Shown piece by piece: positions 17,425 to 25,971 of a stretch of 64,000 nt of DNA. Each line of letters starts with the position of its first letter. Position 1 is the first letter of the stretch. The notes under the pieces were generated by a model. That model did no database searches and was not told the origin of the DNA. It saw only the letters and a list, made by a program, of their open reading frames with translations. The stretch is from Bacillota bacterium (GTDB lineage Bacteria > Bacillota > UBA4882 > UBA8346): positions 1 through 64,000 of the forward strand of contig JAEZCE010000077.1 of assembly GCA_023429995.1 (NCBI GenBank), written 5' to 3'. The position numbers and the translations under genes are program-made.

Positions 17425-20400
17425 ATGCCGAAATATCCGGATATTAAAAAGATTCTAATCATTGGGCCGGGACCGGTGACGATTGGCCAGTCGGGAGAAT
17501 TTGACGATGCAATGTCCCAGGCCAGTATCGCTTTAAAACAGGAAGGTTTTCAAACCATCATTGTCAACAGTAATCCAGTCACCTTATCCAGTGATATTGA
17601 GTCGGCGGATCGGGTTTACCTTGAGCCCATGACTTTCGATAATCTTAAAAATATGATTATCCGGGAAAAGCCGGAAGCTATATTGCCGGTGTTTGGCGGG
17701 CAAAATGCCCTCAATTCGGCATATTTTTTAGCAAGATCAGGCATTCTCGCCCAATATCAAATTCAATTGCTGGGTGTCCCGGAAACTGTCATTGAAAAGA
17801 CCGAAGACCGTTTGAAATTTAGGGAGTGGATGACTGAATTAGGTCTTAAACTCCCGGCCGGGGAAATTGCTACAACGCTGGGCGAAGGAATGGCCATGGG
17901 CCAAAAAATCGGATTCCCTGTGGCTCTGCGGGCTTCTTTGGCAGTAGAAGGCTCCGGAGTGATGATTGCTTATAACCAGGAAGAGTTGGAAGAATTTTTG
18001 GAGATGACTTTGGGTCTTTCCCCCATTCACCAGGTTTTGGTGGAGAAGGCTTTGGATGGATTCCATGAATTTGAGTTTGAACTTCTCCGGGATGGGGATG
18101 GTCAGACCATGCTGGTCACTTCTTTGGAAAACATTGATCCGGTGGGCGTTCACACGGGGAATAGCGCGGTGGTCATTCCGGCGCAAGGCTTGAGCGCAGA
18201 GGATTATCAAAAGCTAACCGAAGTTTGCCAGGAGATTGTTCGGGGATTGGGTGTTAGCGGTAGTGTCAACATTCAAATGGCCGTTAATTTAAACGATAAA
18301 ACCATTTTTCCCATTGAAATCAATCCCAGGTTTACTAAGAGCACCGCGCTGGCAGCCAGAGCAACCGGATATCAAATTCCGGCAATAGCGGCCAGGCTGG
18401 CGGTAGGTTTTAGTTTGGCGGATTTGGGATTGACGGGTACGGATTCCCTGGGCCGAACGATGGGGACAACCGCCGGATATACGGCTGTGAAGTTGCCGTG
18501 CTTCAGCTTTGACAAGTTTCCCGCAGCCGATTCAACCTTGGGCACAACCTTAAAAGCCGTTGGGGAAGTCATGGCTTTTGGCTGCGATTTTAAGGAAGCT
18601 TTTCAAAAAGCTTTACGTTCGTTGCCGGAGGAACGATATGGGCTCGGGGCCGATGGGAAAGATGTCGATGAATCAAAGTTAACTATCTGGGAACTCCAAG
18701 ATAAGCTCAGCAATGCCAATCCGGAGCGCTGGTTTTATACGCGTTATGCTTTAAGGCGGGGCATGTCGAGCGGGGAATTAGTGGACATCTCGAAATTAAG
18801 TCCTTGGTTTATTCATGAAATTCAAGAGTTGGGAACTCTCGAAAAAAAATTGACGACCTATGCCCTATATAACTTAACAACGGAAGTATTACTGCAGGCT
18901 AAGAAGTGGGGTTTCTCCGATGTGCAGTTAGCCTATCTTTTACGCACCACAGATGATGAAGTAAGGGCGACCAGACGCAAAAAGGAGATTGCATGTCAGT
19001 TCTTTCCGATTGATTTGATAGGCATCCGCGAAAAAGTCGCACCCTATTATTTTTCTACTTATGACCAAGGGCGTCCGGTGGAAGTCCAACCAGGTTCGAA
19101 AATCTTACTGTTGGGAACCGGGGCCAACCGCATCACCCAAGGTACGGAAGATGATTATTCTTTGATCCATGCCGCCAAGGCCGTGCGGGAAAAGGGATAT
19201 GCAAGCATCATGATCAATTGCAACCCGGCTTCCATTACCACCGCTCCCCTGAATGCCGGCACGCTTTATTTTGAACCCCTCGTGAAAGAGGATATATTGA
19301 ATATGGTGGATCAAGAAAAGTGTGCAGCGGCCATTTTACAATTTAGTGGGCAAATCGCCTCTCAATTGTCAGCCCCGCTTCAAAAGGCCGGGCTCCAAAT
19401 CCTGGGACCCTCCGGGGACAATCAAGAGGAGCTCCGCGAAGTTGTAAAAAAGAATCTGCCTGATCTGGGGTTATACTTGCCGGAGAGGGGAGCAGCCACG
19501 GATGTAAAAGAAGGGATGGAGCTTGCAGGGAAGATGGGGTACCCGATCATCGTCCGCTCGGTCAATAAACCGTTAGAGGTTTGTTTTGATGGTGAGGATT
19601 TACGGAGTTCCATGGAAGGTCTTAAAGGCATTACTCAAAACAATCCCGTGAGGATCGAAAAATACATTGATGACGGAATTGGCCTGTTGGTTCACTGTGT
19701 GTTTGACGGTAATGACTTTGTGATCTGCGGAATCACCGAGCAAATTGAGGAGGCCGGGATTCATCCTTCCGATTGCGCTTGCGCCATGCCACCTTATTCC
19801 ATCAATGAAGCGGTGATTTCCCAAATAAAGTCGCTAACGGGTTCGATCCTCAAAGCCTTGCAAGTGAAGGGATACCTCCATATCCAGTATGCCGTAAAAC
19901 CCGAGGGGATTTACTTATTAACTGTAAAATCCCAGGCGGATTCGTTGTTGCCCTTTATATGCAAGGCGACTGGGGTGGACTGGTCCGCTGCAGCTGTTAA
20001 AATTCTATTGGGTGATTCCATTAAGTCTCAGGGCTTAAGTGAACGAGTCTTGGGCCACACGGCGATCCGCGAGGCTGTTTTCTCGTTTGATAAGTTTCCG
20101 GGCGTCGATACCCTGCTGGGTCCAGCCATGCGGTCCAGCGGTGAAGTGATGGGGATTGATCCCGATTTTGGAATGGCTTTTATTAAATCACAATTGGCGG
20201 CCGGGGAGAGAATACCTGAAGCTGGAGCGATTTATGTGAGCATCCGGGATGAAGACCGGCGGAAATTTATGGCGATTGCCGGGCAGTTTATTGACTTGGG
20301 TTTCACGATAATGGCCGGGGAAGAAACGGCGGATTTTCTGAACCGTAATAACTTGCAGTGCCGGCCGGTGAATAGAGTTGGCCAAGGCAGGCCCAATATT

Positions 20401-20616
20401 ATGGATAAAATTAAAAACGGGGAAGTTCACTGGATTATCAGCATCAATTCCGGCCGAAAAACCAGTCCGGCCGAAGCTCAAATTCGCAGCTCCGCTGTGG
20501 GACGGGGAATTCCGATCACTACGACGCTATCCGGCGCCCAGGCTCTTGTATTAGGGTTGCGGCAATATTCGAAAAATCAATGGAGCGTTAAATCTTTGCC
20601 GGAATATTATAAATAG
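17425..20616 (+). CDS. carB: Divergent carbamoyl-phosphate synthase large subunit (CarB-like)
   Basis: A 1063-residue protein with CarB's full layout: two ATP-grasp halves plus a C-terminal MGS-like allosteric domain (about residues 935-1063). CarB makes carbamoyl phosphate from bicarbonate, ammonia and two ATP. The first half keeps its ligands (EINPR at residues 298-302, NIQMAV, AEDR-type TEDRLKF). The second half has not: the EVNPR motif reads TVKSQ (residues 833-837), replacing the Glu and Asn equivalent to E. coli Glu841 and Asn843, and the glycine-rich loop after Arg711 (PSYVLGG in E. coli) is shortened to SVNKP. IGQGIEFDY is ITQGTEDDY. There is no carA nearby. Probably a paralogue with altered chemistry; ordinary CarB activity is doubtful. 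Confidence 0.85.
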   Translation: MPKYPDIKKILIIGPGPVTIGQSGEFDDAMSQASIALKQEGFQTIIVNSNPVTLSSDIESADRVYLEPMTFDNLKNMIIREKPEAILPVFGGQNALNSAYFLARSGILAQYQIQLLGVPETVIEKTEDRLKFREWMTELGLKLPAGEIATTLGEGMAMGQKIGFPVALRASLAVEGSGVMIAYNQEELEEFLEMTLGLSPIHQVLVEKALDGFHEFEFELLRDGDGQTMLVTSLENIDPVGVHTGNSAVVIPAQGLSAEDYQKLTEVCQEIVRGLGVSGSVNIQMAVNLNDKTIFPIEINPRFTKSTALAARATGYQIPAIAARLAVGFSLADLGLTGTDSLGRTMGTTAGYTAVKLPCFSFDKFPAADSTLGTTLKAVGEVMAFGCDFKEAFQKALRSLPEERYGLGADGKDVDESKLTIWELQDKLSNANPERWFYTRYALRRGMSSGELVDISKLSPWFIHEIQELGTLEKKLTTYALYNLTTEVLLQAKKWGFSDVQLAYLLRTTDDEVRATRRKKEIACQFFPIDLIGIREKVAPYYFSTYDQGRPVEVQPGSKILLLGTGANRITQGTEDDYSLIHAAKAVREKGYASIMINCNPASITTAPLNAGTLYFEPLVKEDILNMVDQEKCAAAILQFSGQIASQLSAPLQKAGLQILGPSGDNQEELREVVKKNLPDLGLYLPERGAATDVKEGMELAGKMGYPIIVRSVNKPLEVCFDGEDLRSSMEGLKGITQNNPVRIEKYIDDGIGLLVHCVFDGNDFVICGITEQIEEAGIHPSDCACAMPPYSINEAVISQIKSLTGSILKALQVKGYLHIQYAVKPEGIYLLTVKSQADSLLPFICKATGVDWSAAAVKILLGDSIKSQGLSERVLGHTAIREAVFSFDKFPGVDTLLGPAMRSSGEVMGIDPDFGMAFIKSQLAAGERIPEAGAIYVSIRDEDRRKFMAIAGQFIDLGFTIMAGEETADFLNRNNLQCRPVNRVGQGRPNIMDKIKNGEVHWIISINSGRKTSPAEAQIRSSAVGRGIPITTTLSGAQALVLGLRQYSKNQWSVKSLPEYYK

Positions 20617-20717
20617 TTGCCTTATTATTCCTGCACTTGACACCTAAGGAGCGGTGTGTTAAAATAATTTAGCGTTCCGAGAAATTGATTTCGGAATTTG
20701 TCCGATGAAGTTTTCTG

Positions 20718-20740
20718 TAGGAGTGTCCGAGTGGTTTAAT
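20718..20740 (+). pseudogene. 5' fragment of a tRNA-Ser gene
   Basis: Bases 20719-20739 repeat the first part of the tRNA-Ser(UGA) gene that begins 40 bases later: AGGAGTGTCCGAGTGGTTTAA is identical in both. The rest of the tRNA is missing, so this is a partial duplication or deletion remnant. Confidence 0.75.
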
Positions 20741-20758
20741 CACTTTGAAGTAAGTCTC

Positions 20759-20847
<89 letters not shown>

Positions 20848-20849
20848 AT

Positions 20850-21020
20850 AAAAGAAAAAAAGTTAAAAGGGTAAAGAGTAAAACGGGGATAGAAATAAAT
20901 TTTACACTTTTCACTTTAAAGGTTAGAGAGTAAAACAAAATTTCATAGCTTGAGAAGTTAAAGGGTAAGATAAAACTCTAAAGAATTTTACACATTTCCC
21001 TTTAGACTTTACACTTTATT
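20850..21020. repeat. AT-rich quasi-repeats in the tRNA spacer
   Basis: The spacer between the two tRNA-Ser genes consists of variants of GTTAAAAGGGTAAAGAGTAAAA and of its near-reverse-complement TTTTACACTTTTCACTTTAA, each at least twice. No gene is present. Function unknown; could form cruciform or hairpin structures. Confidence 0.55.
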
Positions 21021-21025
21021 TAACT

Positions 21026-21117
21026 GGAGAGGTACCCAAGTCGGTTGAAGGGGATGGTTTGCTAAACCATTAGTAGGAGTAATCCTAGCGAGGGTTCGAA
21101 TCCCTCCCTCTCCGCCA
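21026..21117 (+). tRNA. tRNA-Ser (anticodon GCU)
   Basis: Class II tRNA; acceptor GGAGAGG pairs with CCTCTCC, CCA encoded. Anticodon loop TTGCTAA reads GCU. Long variable arm TAGTAGGAGTAATCCTAGCG; T-loop TTCGAAT. Confidence 0.96.
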
Positions 21118-21151
21118 GAAATCAATAGCCGAAAGGCTTTGACATATATTT

Positions 21152-21227
21152 GCGCCTGTAGCTCAGCGGATAGAGTATTTGACTACGAATCAAAGGGCCG
21201 AAGGTTCAAGTCCTTCCAGGCGCACCA
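21152..21227 (+). tRNA. tRNA-Arg (anticodon ACG)
   Basis: Acceptor GCGCCTG pairs with CAGGCGC, discriminator A, CCA encoded. D-arm GCTCAGCGGATAGAGT, anticodon loop CTACGAA gives ACG (A34 normally deaminated to inosine), T-loop TTCAAGT. A terminator follows 13 bases later. Confidence 0.97.
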
Positions 21228-21239
21228 TTTAAAAAGCAG

Positions 21240-21261
21240 AGAGCGAAAGCTCTTTTTTTAT
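21240..21261 (+). terminator. Terminator of the tRNA cluster
   Basis: AGAGC-GAAA-GCTCT stem capped by a GNRA tetraloop, followed by seven T. Ends the tRNA-Ser/Ser/Arg transcript. Confidence 0.88.
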
Positions 21262-21713
21262 TTTCTAAAAATGTACGGCTTCTGATAGTTGCGGCGTTCT
21301 AATCCTCCATTAACTCCCGATCTCAAAAAAAGGCGGTTTTAAAGTTAGGTAACTCCCTCCGTGTCACCGACTTTTTAGTCTTTAGTCCGTGATACTTTGC
21401 CTAAAGATTGTTTTTACTTATTTTAACTCCATTTATTATTCTAAACTGTTTCAACGGGGTTGACAATAAGCCTTTTTTTAAATCTTAACAAACAAAGCAT
21501 ACTAAGTAGTCGTCCGTCCCGTCCCTGCTGGGCACGTGAAAGGATTAAAACAAGGTATTTATTCTCTCTCAGAGAAGCGTTGGCGCCATTGGTGACGCAG
21601 ACGCAGAGCTTTTCAACAATGTTTTTCATCTTTTCTCTGCGTCTTCGGGCCTTGGCGGGAGATTCGATCTTTTAGACTTCGAAGTGTTTTCTAGATAGCC
21701 CGGCCTTAAAAGG
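21262..21713. other. Intergenic stretch, no gene seen
   Basis: Short open frames here lack ribosome sites and familiar motifs. The text around 21590-21660 contains CTCTGCGTCTTCGGGCCTTGGCG and a reverse-oriented GACGCAGACGCAGAG, resembling CTCTGCGTCT-type intergenic repeats seen in many genomes; significance unknown. Confidence 0.4.
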
Positions 21714-21743
21714 AGATCTGCTAAGCATCAGCAGATCTTTTTG
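21714..21743 (+). terminator. Strong hairpin with T tail
   Basis: AGATCTGCT (21714-21722) and AGCAGATCT (21730-21738) pair perfectly around a 7-base loop and TTTTT follows. It insulates the carbohydrate operon from upstream transcription. No clear gene precedes it closely. Confidence 0.75.
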
Positions 21744-21820
21744 TTTACGGAAGAATAATATCAAGAAGTGAAAATAATAACCATAATAAATTAGAAATGA
21801 AATTTAATTTTACAGAAATA

Positions 21821-21849
21821 TTGACATTTTATTTCATAGAAGATATATT
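21821..21849 (+). promoter_or_regulatory. Probable sigma-A promoter of the carbohydrate operon
   Basis: TTGACA at 21821-21826 and TATATT at 21844-21849 are separated by 17 bases, followed by an AT-rich leader and the AAGGAGAGG ribosome site of the next gene. ATGAAAT and ATTTCAT (21797-21838) flank the -35 as a possible operator. Confidence 0.65.
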
Positions 21850-21905
21850 ATAAATATAAAATTCAGCACAAAAAAAGCTGAATGTATAAAAAAGGAGAGG
21901 TAGGA

Positions 21906-23198
21906 ATGAAAAAGAGCATGTTGTTTAAAAAAATGTTATTAGGAGTTTTGTCAGGAGTAATGGTACTAAGCCTCAGTACCTCAATCAGTGGGAAGAGCAA
22001 GAATGTAACATTGGAATGGCAGCAGTGGTGGGCTGTCGAGTGCCCCAAAGGTTACGTTCAGAAAATTGTAGACACATACTACAAAAAGACTGGGGTGAAG
22101 ATCAACCTGTTGAGCGCTCCTTTTGCTGACACCAAGACACAGATTGTATCTGGAGCAAGCACTGGTACGGTTGCAGATATCGTAAGTGTAGACAGCAGCT
22201 GGGTATAAGATTTTGCAGATCAGGGCCTTTTGACGGATATGACTGCATTAATGAAAAAAGATGGCTTTAATCGGAACATTATCAAAAGCCAATGGCAGGT
22301 CAATAACAAGACTTACGCTATTCCGATCGTGAACTATGCATATCCGATGTTTGTCAATCAGGACATTCTGAAAAAGGCCGGAGTCACTAAGATGCCAAAG
22401 ACGTGGACGGAATTTGAGGAATGCTGCAAGAAGATCAAAGCAACCGGCGCCTATCCGTTCGCATTGAATCTCGATACATCTTCGCCATCGGGTATCCAGA
22501 ACACGTATATGGGTTTTGCTTGGGCTTCCGGAATTAAAATGAAGACCGAGCGCGGCGAATATAATCTGTCCAATAATAGTGATTTGAAAGCATTTGCTAC
22601 ATATATGAAAGGGCTTTACACCAACGGATATATTTATCCGGGCATGAGCTCCCTCACAGAGGCGGATATGTCATCCAAGTTCAGTAGCGGTAATATTGCA
22701 TTCGTAATTAGTTCTGCGGCTATATTGAATTCGTTCCGAAAAGAATCTCCAAATTTAAATATTGGTGCAGTGCCGATTCCGGTAAAAGACGGCTATACTG
22801 GCAAGAGTGGAATGTGCGTTGCAAGCTGGGCGCTGGGAGTCACTGAAAACAGCAAGCATAAAGAGGAAGCAATGAGGTTCGTAGAATACCTGCTAAGCGG
22901 ATTTAACGGGAAAGACGGCTCTATTGATGCTGATTTGGCGGTTACCCAGTCCGCATTCCCGGGAAGCAGTCTTGCCCAACCCGATTATAGCAAGGCAGAT
23001 CCGGTATTCCGGAGCATCTATGATATGTATAAAGCGGGATACCCGATTAATGAGTTTACGGGCATGAAAGAAGCCAATGCCATCATGACGGAGTATATCA
23101 ATGAATTGATTCCATATATGGACGGTAAAGTAGATGCGGACAAATTTTTAGGCAATGTGCAGCAAGATATCGATTCTGTTTATGGTAAGAAAAAATAA
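21906..23198 (+). pseudogene. Sugar ABC transporter substrate-binding protein interrupted by a stop codon
   Basis: An extracellular solute-binding protein of family 1 (MalE/UgpB type), 430 codons. Residues 1-32 form a signal peptide; fold 1 starts NVTLEWQQWWAVECP. Codon 101 (22206-22208) is TAA, in frame, between VDSSWV and DFADQGLLTDM; the sequence before and after reads as one continuous protein, so one base change explains it. The downstream part has no ribosome site of its own at its first Met (22230), but the remainder looks intact (KMPKTWTEFEECCKKI, FSSGNIAFVISS, GKSGMCVASWALGV). Either a recent nonsense mutation that disables this importer or a sequencing error. First gene of an operon with two permeases. 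Confidence 0.85.
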
Positions 23199-23313
23199 TA
23201 ATACGCATGGATAATGTCCCACTGTAGAACTTAGAAAACGGAGTCATGATTTCCCGTGGCTCCATTTTCTGCAAATATTTACCGATCATAAGTATTGGAG
23301 GAAGTGAAAAAAC

Positions 23314-24213
23314 TTGAGGAATAAAAAAAGCAGATCAGAGCTAGCAAGCAAGGTAACACCCTACTTATTTCTTTCTCCAACAGTAATAGTAATCATAGTT
23401 TTACTGGTTATCCCCATCTGCATGGTCGTAAAATATTCTTTTTTGAACAATGCGATTGTGTTAAAGCAACCGACTTTTGTTGGGCTGGCGAACTATATTG
23501 AAATTTTGACAGATAGTAATTTTGGGATGGCCATTAAAAATACGATATTTTTTGTGGTTGTCAGTGTGGTTGCACATATTGTGCTTGGAATGTGCTTTGC
23601 GCTTCTTCTGAATTCAAAGTATTTTAAGACCAGAACGAAAACTATTGCCAGAGTTATTTATGTGCTTCCTTGGGTATTCACAGCATCGGTTATTGCAATT
23701 CTGTGGAAATTGATGCTTCAACCACAGGGTATTGTGGATTATCTTCTGTCCTTTATAAATCTGGCTACAAAAGATTCCCAGTGGCTAAGTTCAACATCGG
23801 CTGCATTGGCCACAATTACATTTGTAAATATCTGGTGCGGATACCCGTTTTATATGATCAGCATACTCGCGGGACTGCAGGGAATCTCAGGAGAATTGTA
23901 TGAAAGTTGTGCAATCGACGGAGCAAATTCATGGAAGTCCTTCCTAAATATCACGATCCCTCAATTGAGGCCTCTTTTGATTAGCATAACAATGCTGGAT
24001 TTTATATGGACGATTCAGTCATTTGCAGTGATATGGATGTTAACCGGTGGAGGACCTGTAAATTCTACCCAGACATTAAGTATTTATATTTATAAACTTG
24101 CCTTCAATAGGAGTCAGTATGCCCTGGCTTCTACGTCAGCCGTGATTGCACTGGTATTTTGCATCTTTGTGGCTGTTTTCTATGTTAAGCAACAAAAGAA
24201 AGCGAGTGAATAG
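23314..24213 (+). CDS. Sugar ABC transporter permease (MalF/UgpA type)
   Basis: A 299-residue permease of the MalFG (BPD_transp_1) family with six predicted membrane helices; the EAA loop is ELYESCAIDGANSWKSFLNI followed by TIPQLRPLL. Start is TTG with GGAGG 12 bases upstream, since no ATG suits. It follows the binding-protein gene by 115 bases and precedes the second permease by two. No ATPase gene is in the operon; such systems commonly borrow a shared MsmK/MalK-type ATPase encoded elsewhere. Confidence 0.9.
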   Translation: MRNKKSRSELASKVTPYLFLSPTVIVIIVLLVIPICMVVKYSFLNNAIVLKQPTFVGLANYIEILTDSNFGMAIKNTIFFVVVSVVAHIVLGMCFALLLNSKYFKTRTKTIARVIYVLPWVFTASVIAILWKLMLQPQGIVDYLLSFINLATKDSQWLSSTSAALATITFVNIWCGYPFYMISILAGLQGISGELYESCAIDGANSWKSFLNITIPQLRPLLISITMLDFIWTIQSFAVIWMLTGGGPVNSTQTLSIYIYKLAFNRSQYALASTSAVIALVFCIFVAVFYVKQQKKASE

Positions 24214-24215
24214 AT

Positions 24216-25052
24216 ATGGTTGGGAGTTATAAGAGATCAAGAAAAGTGCTTGTCAGCATTTTACTGGTATTAGGGGGCCTGTTCGCATCTTTTCCGGTCG
24301 TTTGGATGTTACTTTCATCTTTAAAATCAAATACACAAATATTTGCGTGGCCGCCTACATTCTTTGATCCATCATTCAGTCTCGATTCTTACGTTGCAAT
24401 CATGACAGATCCTACGAAAGTAAGATTCTTTCTGAACAGCTATTTCGTGTCCTTGGTAGTGGTTGTGCTGACGCTGGTAATTGGGATTATGGCATCGTAT
24501 GCATTCAGCCGGTTCGATTTTCCTCTGAAAGGATTTATCAATACTTTGATCGTTAGTGTGCAGGCTATTCCACCGATCGTGCTGTTGATACCTTATATGA
24601 TCTTGATTGTAACAATGAAGATTTTTAATACCTATTTTGCATTGATATTTACTTATTTGGTATTCACACTTCCTTATTGCATTCTGATGATCACGGGATA
24701 TTTCAATATGCTTTCGGTTAATCTGGATGAAGCGGTTATGATTGACGGCGGTTCCCGGGCAAAAGTTTTATGGAAGATTTTGGTCCCGATTTCTGTTCCG
24801 GGGTTGGTTTCCGTCGGAATGTACACGTTCATGCAGGCGTGGAATGAATACCTGTTTGCGCTGACACTGACAAAAACGGAGGATATGCGTACGGTCCCAA
24901 TTGGAATCAACCTTCTCATGGGCCAGCATGCTTATGACTGGAGTCAGATGATGGCGATGAGTTTTCTTGGTTCTTTGCCTGTATTAATCCTGTTTGTATT
25001 TTTCCAGAGATATTTTATTGCAGGCATGTCTTCCGGGGCAATAAAGGGATAA
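24216..25052 (+). CDS. Sugar ABC transporter permease (MalG/UgpE type)
   Basis: A 278-residue second permease with six helices and the EAA loop NLDEAVMIDGGSRAKVLWKI followed by LVPISVPGLVS. It would pair with the preceding permease. The gap of two bases between the genes indicates one transcript. The carried sugar cannot be read from the sequence; the aldolases and kinase downstream suggest a compound entering glycolysis through a sugar bisphosphate. Confidence 0.91.
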   Translation: MVGSYKRSRKVLVSILLVLGGLFASFPVVWMLLSSLKSNTQIFAWPPTFFDPSFSLDSYVAIMTDPTKVRFFLNSYFVSLVVVVLTLVIGIMASYAFSRFDFPLKGFINTLIVSVQAIPPIVLLIPYMILIVTMKIFNTYFALIFTYLVFTLPYCILMITGYFNMLSVNLDEAVMIDGGSRAKVLWKILVPISVPGLVSVGMYTFMQAWNEYLFALTLTKTEDMRTVPIGINLLMGQHAYDWSQMMAMSFLGSLPVLILFVFFQRYFIAGMSSGAIKG

Positions 25053-25089
25053 ACATTCCACAGGATAAAAAAGAAGGAGATAATGGCTT

Positions 25090-25953
25090 ATGTTAATGAA
25101 CCTAAAAGAGATTCTGGCAGTGGCAAAGGAAAACAACTTTGCGATCCCGGCATTTAACACCTCGTCCAATATGATCTTGACCGGGATTATGGAGGCATCC
25201 GAAGAGATGCATTCTCCGGTTATCGTAGAAATTCATCCGGATGAACTACATTTTGTCAAGCCGTCCTTTATCAAGGCGGTGATTGAGGAAGCAAACCATA
25301 GTTCCGTTCCGGTTTGCATTCATTTGGATCACGGCGCATCTTTTGAGCAGGTGCTGGAAGCAATTCAGTGCGGTTATACTTCCGTCATGATTGATGCTTC
25401 CGGACAAGCTTATGAAGAGAATGTCGCAATCTGCCGGAAAGTGTGCGAGGCAGCCCATGCCGTCAACGTTTCTGTGGAAGGTGAACTGGGGACCATTGGA
25501 GTTACCGATTCAAAGGAGACAACACCCCCGGACCGGATTCTTTACACGGATCCGGAGCAGGCGAAGGATTTTGTCAATCGGACGGGAATCGACGCCTTGG
25601 CCGTTGCAATCGGGACATGCCATGGAATCTATCCGCAGGGTAAGAAACCGGAACTTCGGATTGATATTTTGGACAAGATCAAAAAGGCGGTAAAAGTTCC
25701 GCTGGTCCTTCACGGCGGCTCTTCCAACAAAGACACGGAGATTGTCAAATCGGTGGAACATGGCATCAATAAGATCAATATTTCCAGCGATATTAAGGAC
25801 CCGTTCTATCGCAAATGCAGAGAGATGCTGAAGGACGAAGCGATTCGCGAACCCAACCAAATTTATCCTCCATGCATTGAAGTTCTGAAGAAAGCGGCGA
25901 TCGAAAAGATAAAACTGTTCATGGCTGATGGCAAGGCTAGCTTGTATCGTTAG
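25090..25953 (+). CDS. Class II fructose/tagatose-bisphosphate aldolase, copy 1
   Basis: A 287-residue zinc aldolase of the FbaA/GatY/KbaY family. Zinc and catalytic segments: CIHLDHGASFE (catalytic Asp and Zn His), VEGELGTIG (GEIG-type), AIGTCHGIYP (Zn His), LVLHGGSS (Zn His and phosphate site) and KINISSDIKD. The family cleaves ketose 1,6-bisphosphates or related phosphates to dihydroxyacetone phosphate and an aldehyde. The start at 25090 has GGAG 12 bases upstream; a second Met two codons on is possible. The kinase gene starts 18 bases later. Which stereoisomer it cleaves is not determined. Confidence 0.92.
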   Translation: MLMNLKEILAVAKENNFAIPAFNTSSNMILTGIMEASEEMHSPVIVEIHPDELHFVKPSFIKAVIEEANHSSVPVCIHLDHGASFEQVLEAIQCGYTSVMIDASGQAYEENVAICRKVCEAAHAVNVSVEGELGTIGVTDSKETTPPDRILYTDPEQAKDFVNRTGIDALAVAIGTCHGIYPQGKKPELRIDILDKIKKAVKVPLVLHGGSSNKDTEIVKSVEHGINKINISSDIKDPFYRKCREMLKDEAIREPNQIYPPCIEVLKKAAIEKIKLFMADGKASLYR

Positions 25954-25971
25954 TAATTGGTGGAGAAAAAA

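Noticed and set aside
21441..21675. Overlapping frames on both strands near 21.5 kb
   Set aside because: No ribosome sites and composition resembles intergenic repeat sequence.
22206..22208. TAA read as a recoded amino acid
   Set aside because: TAA is not used for selenocysteine or pyrrolysine; a point mutation or error is simpler.
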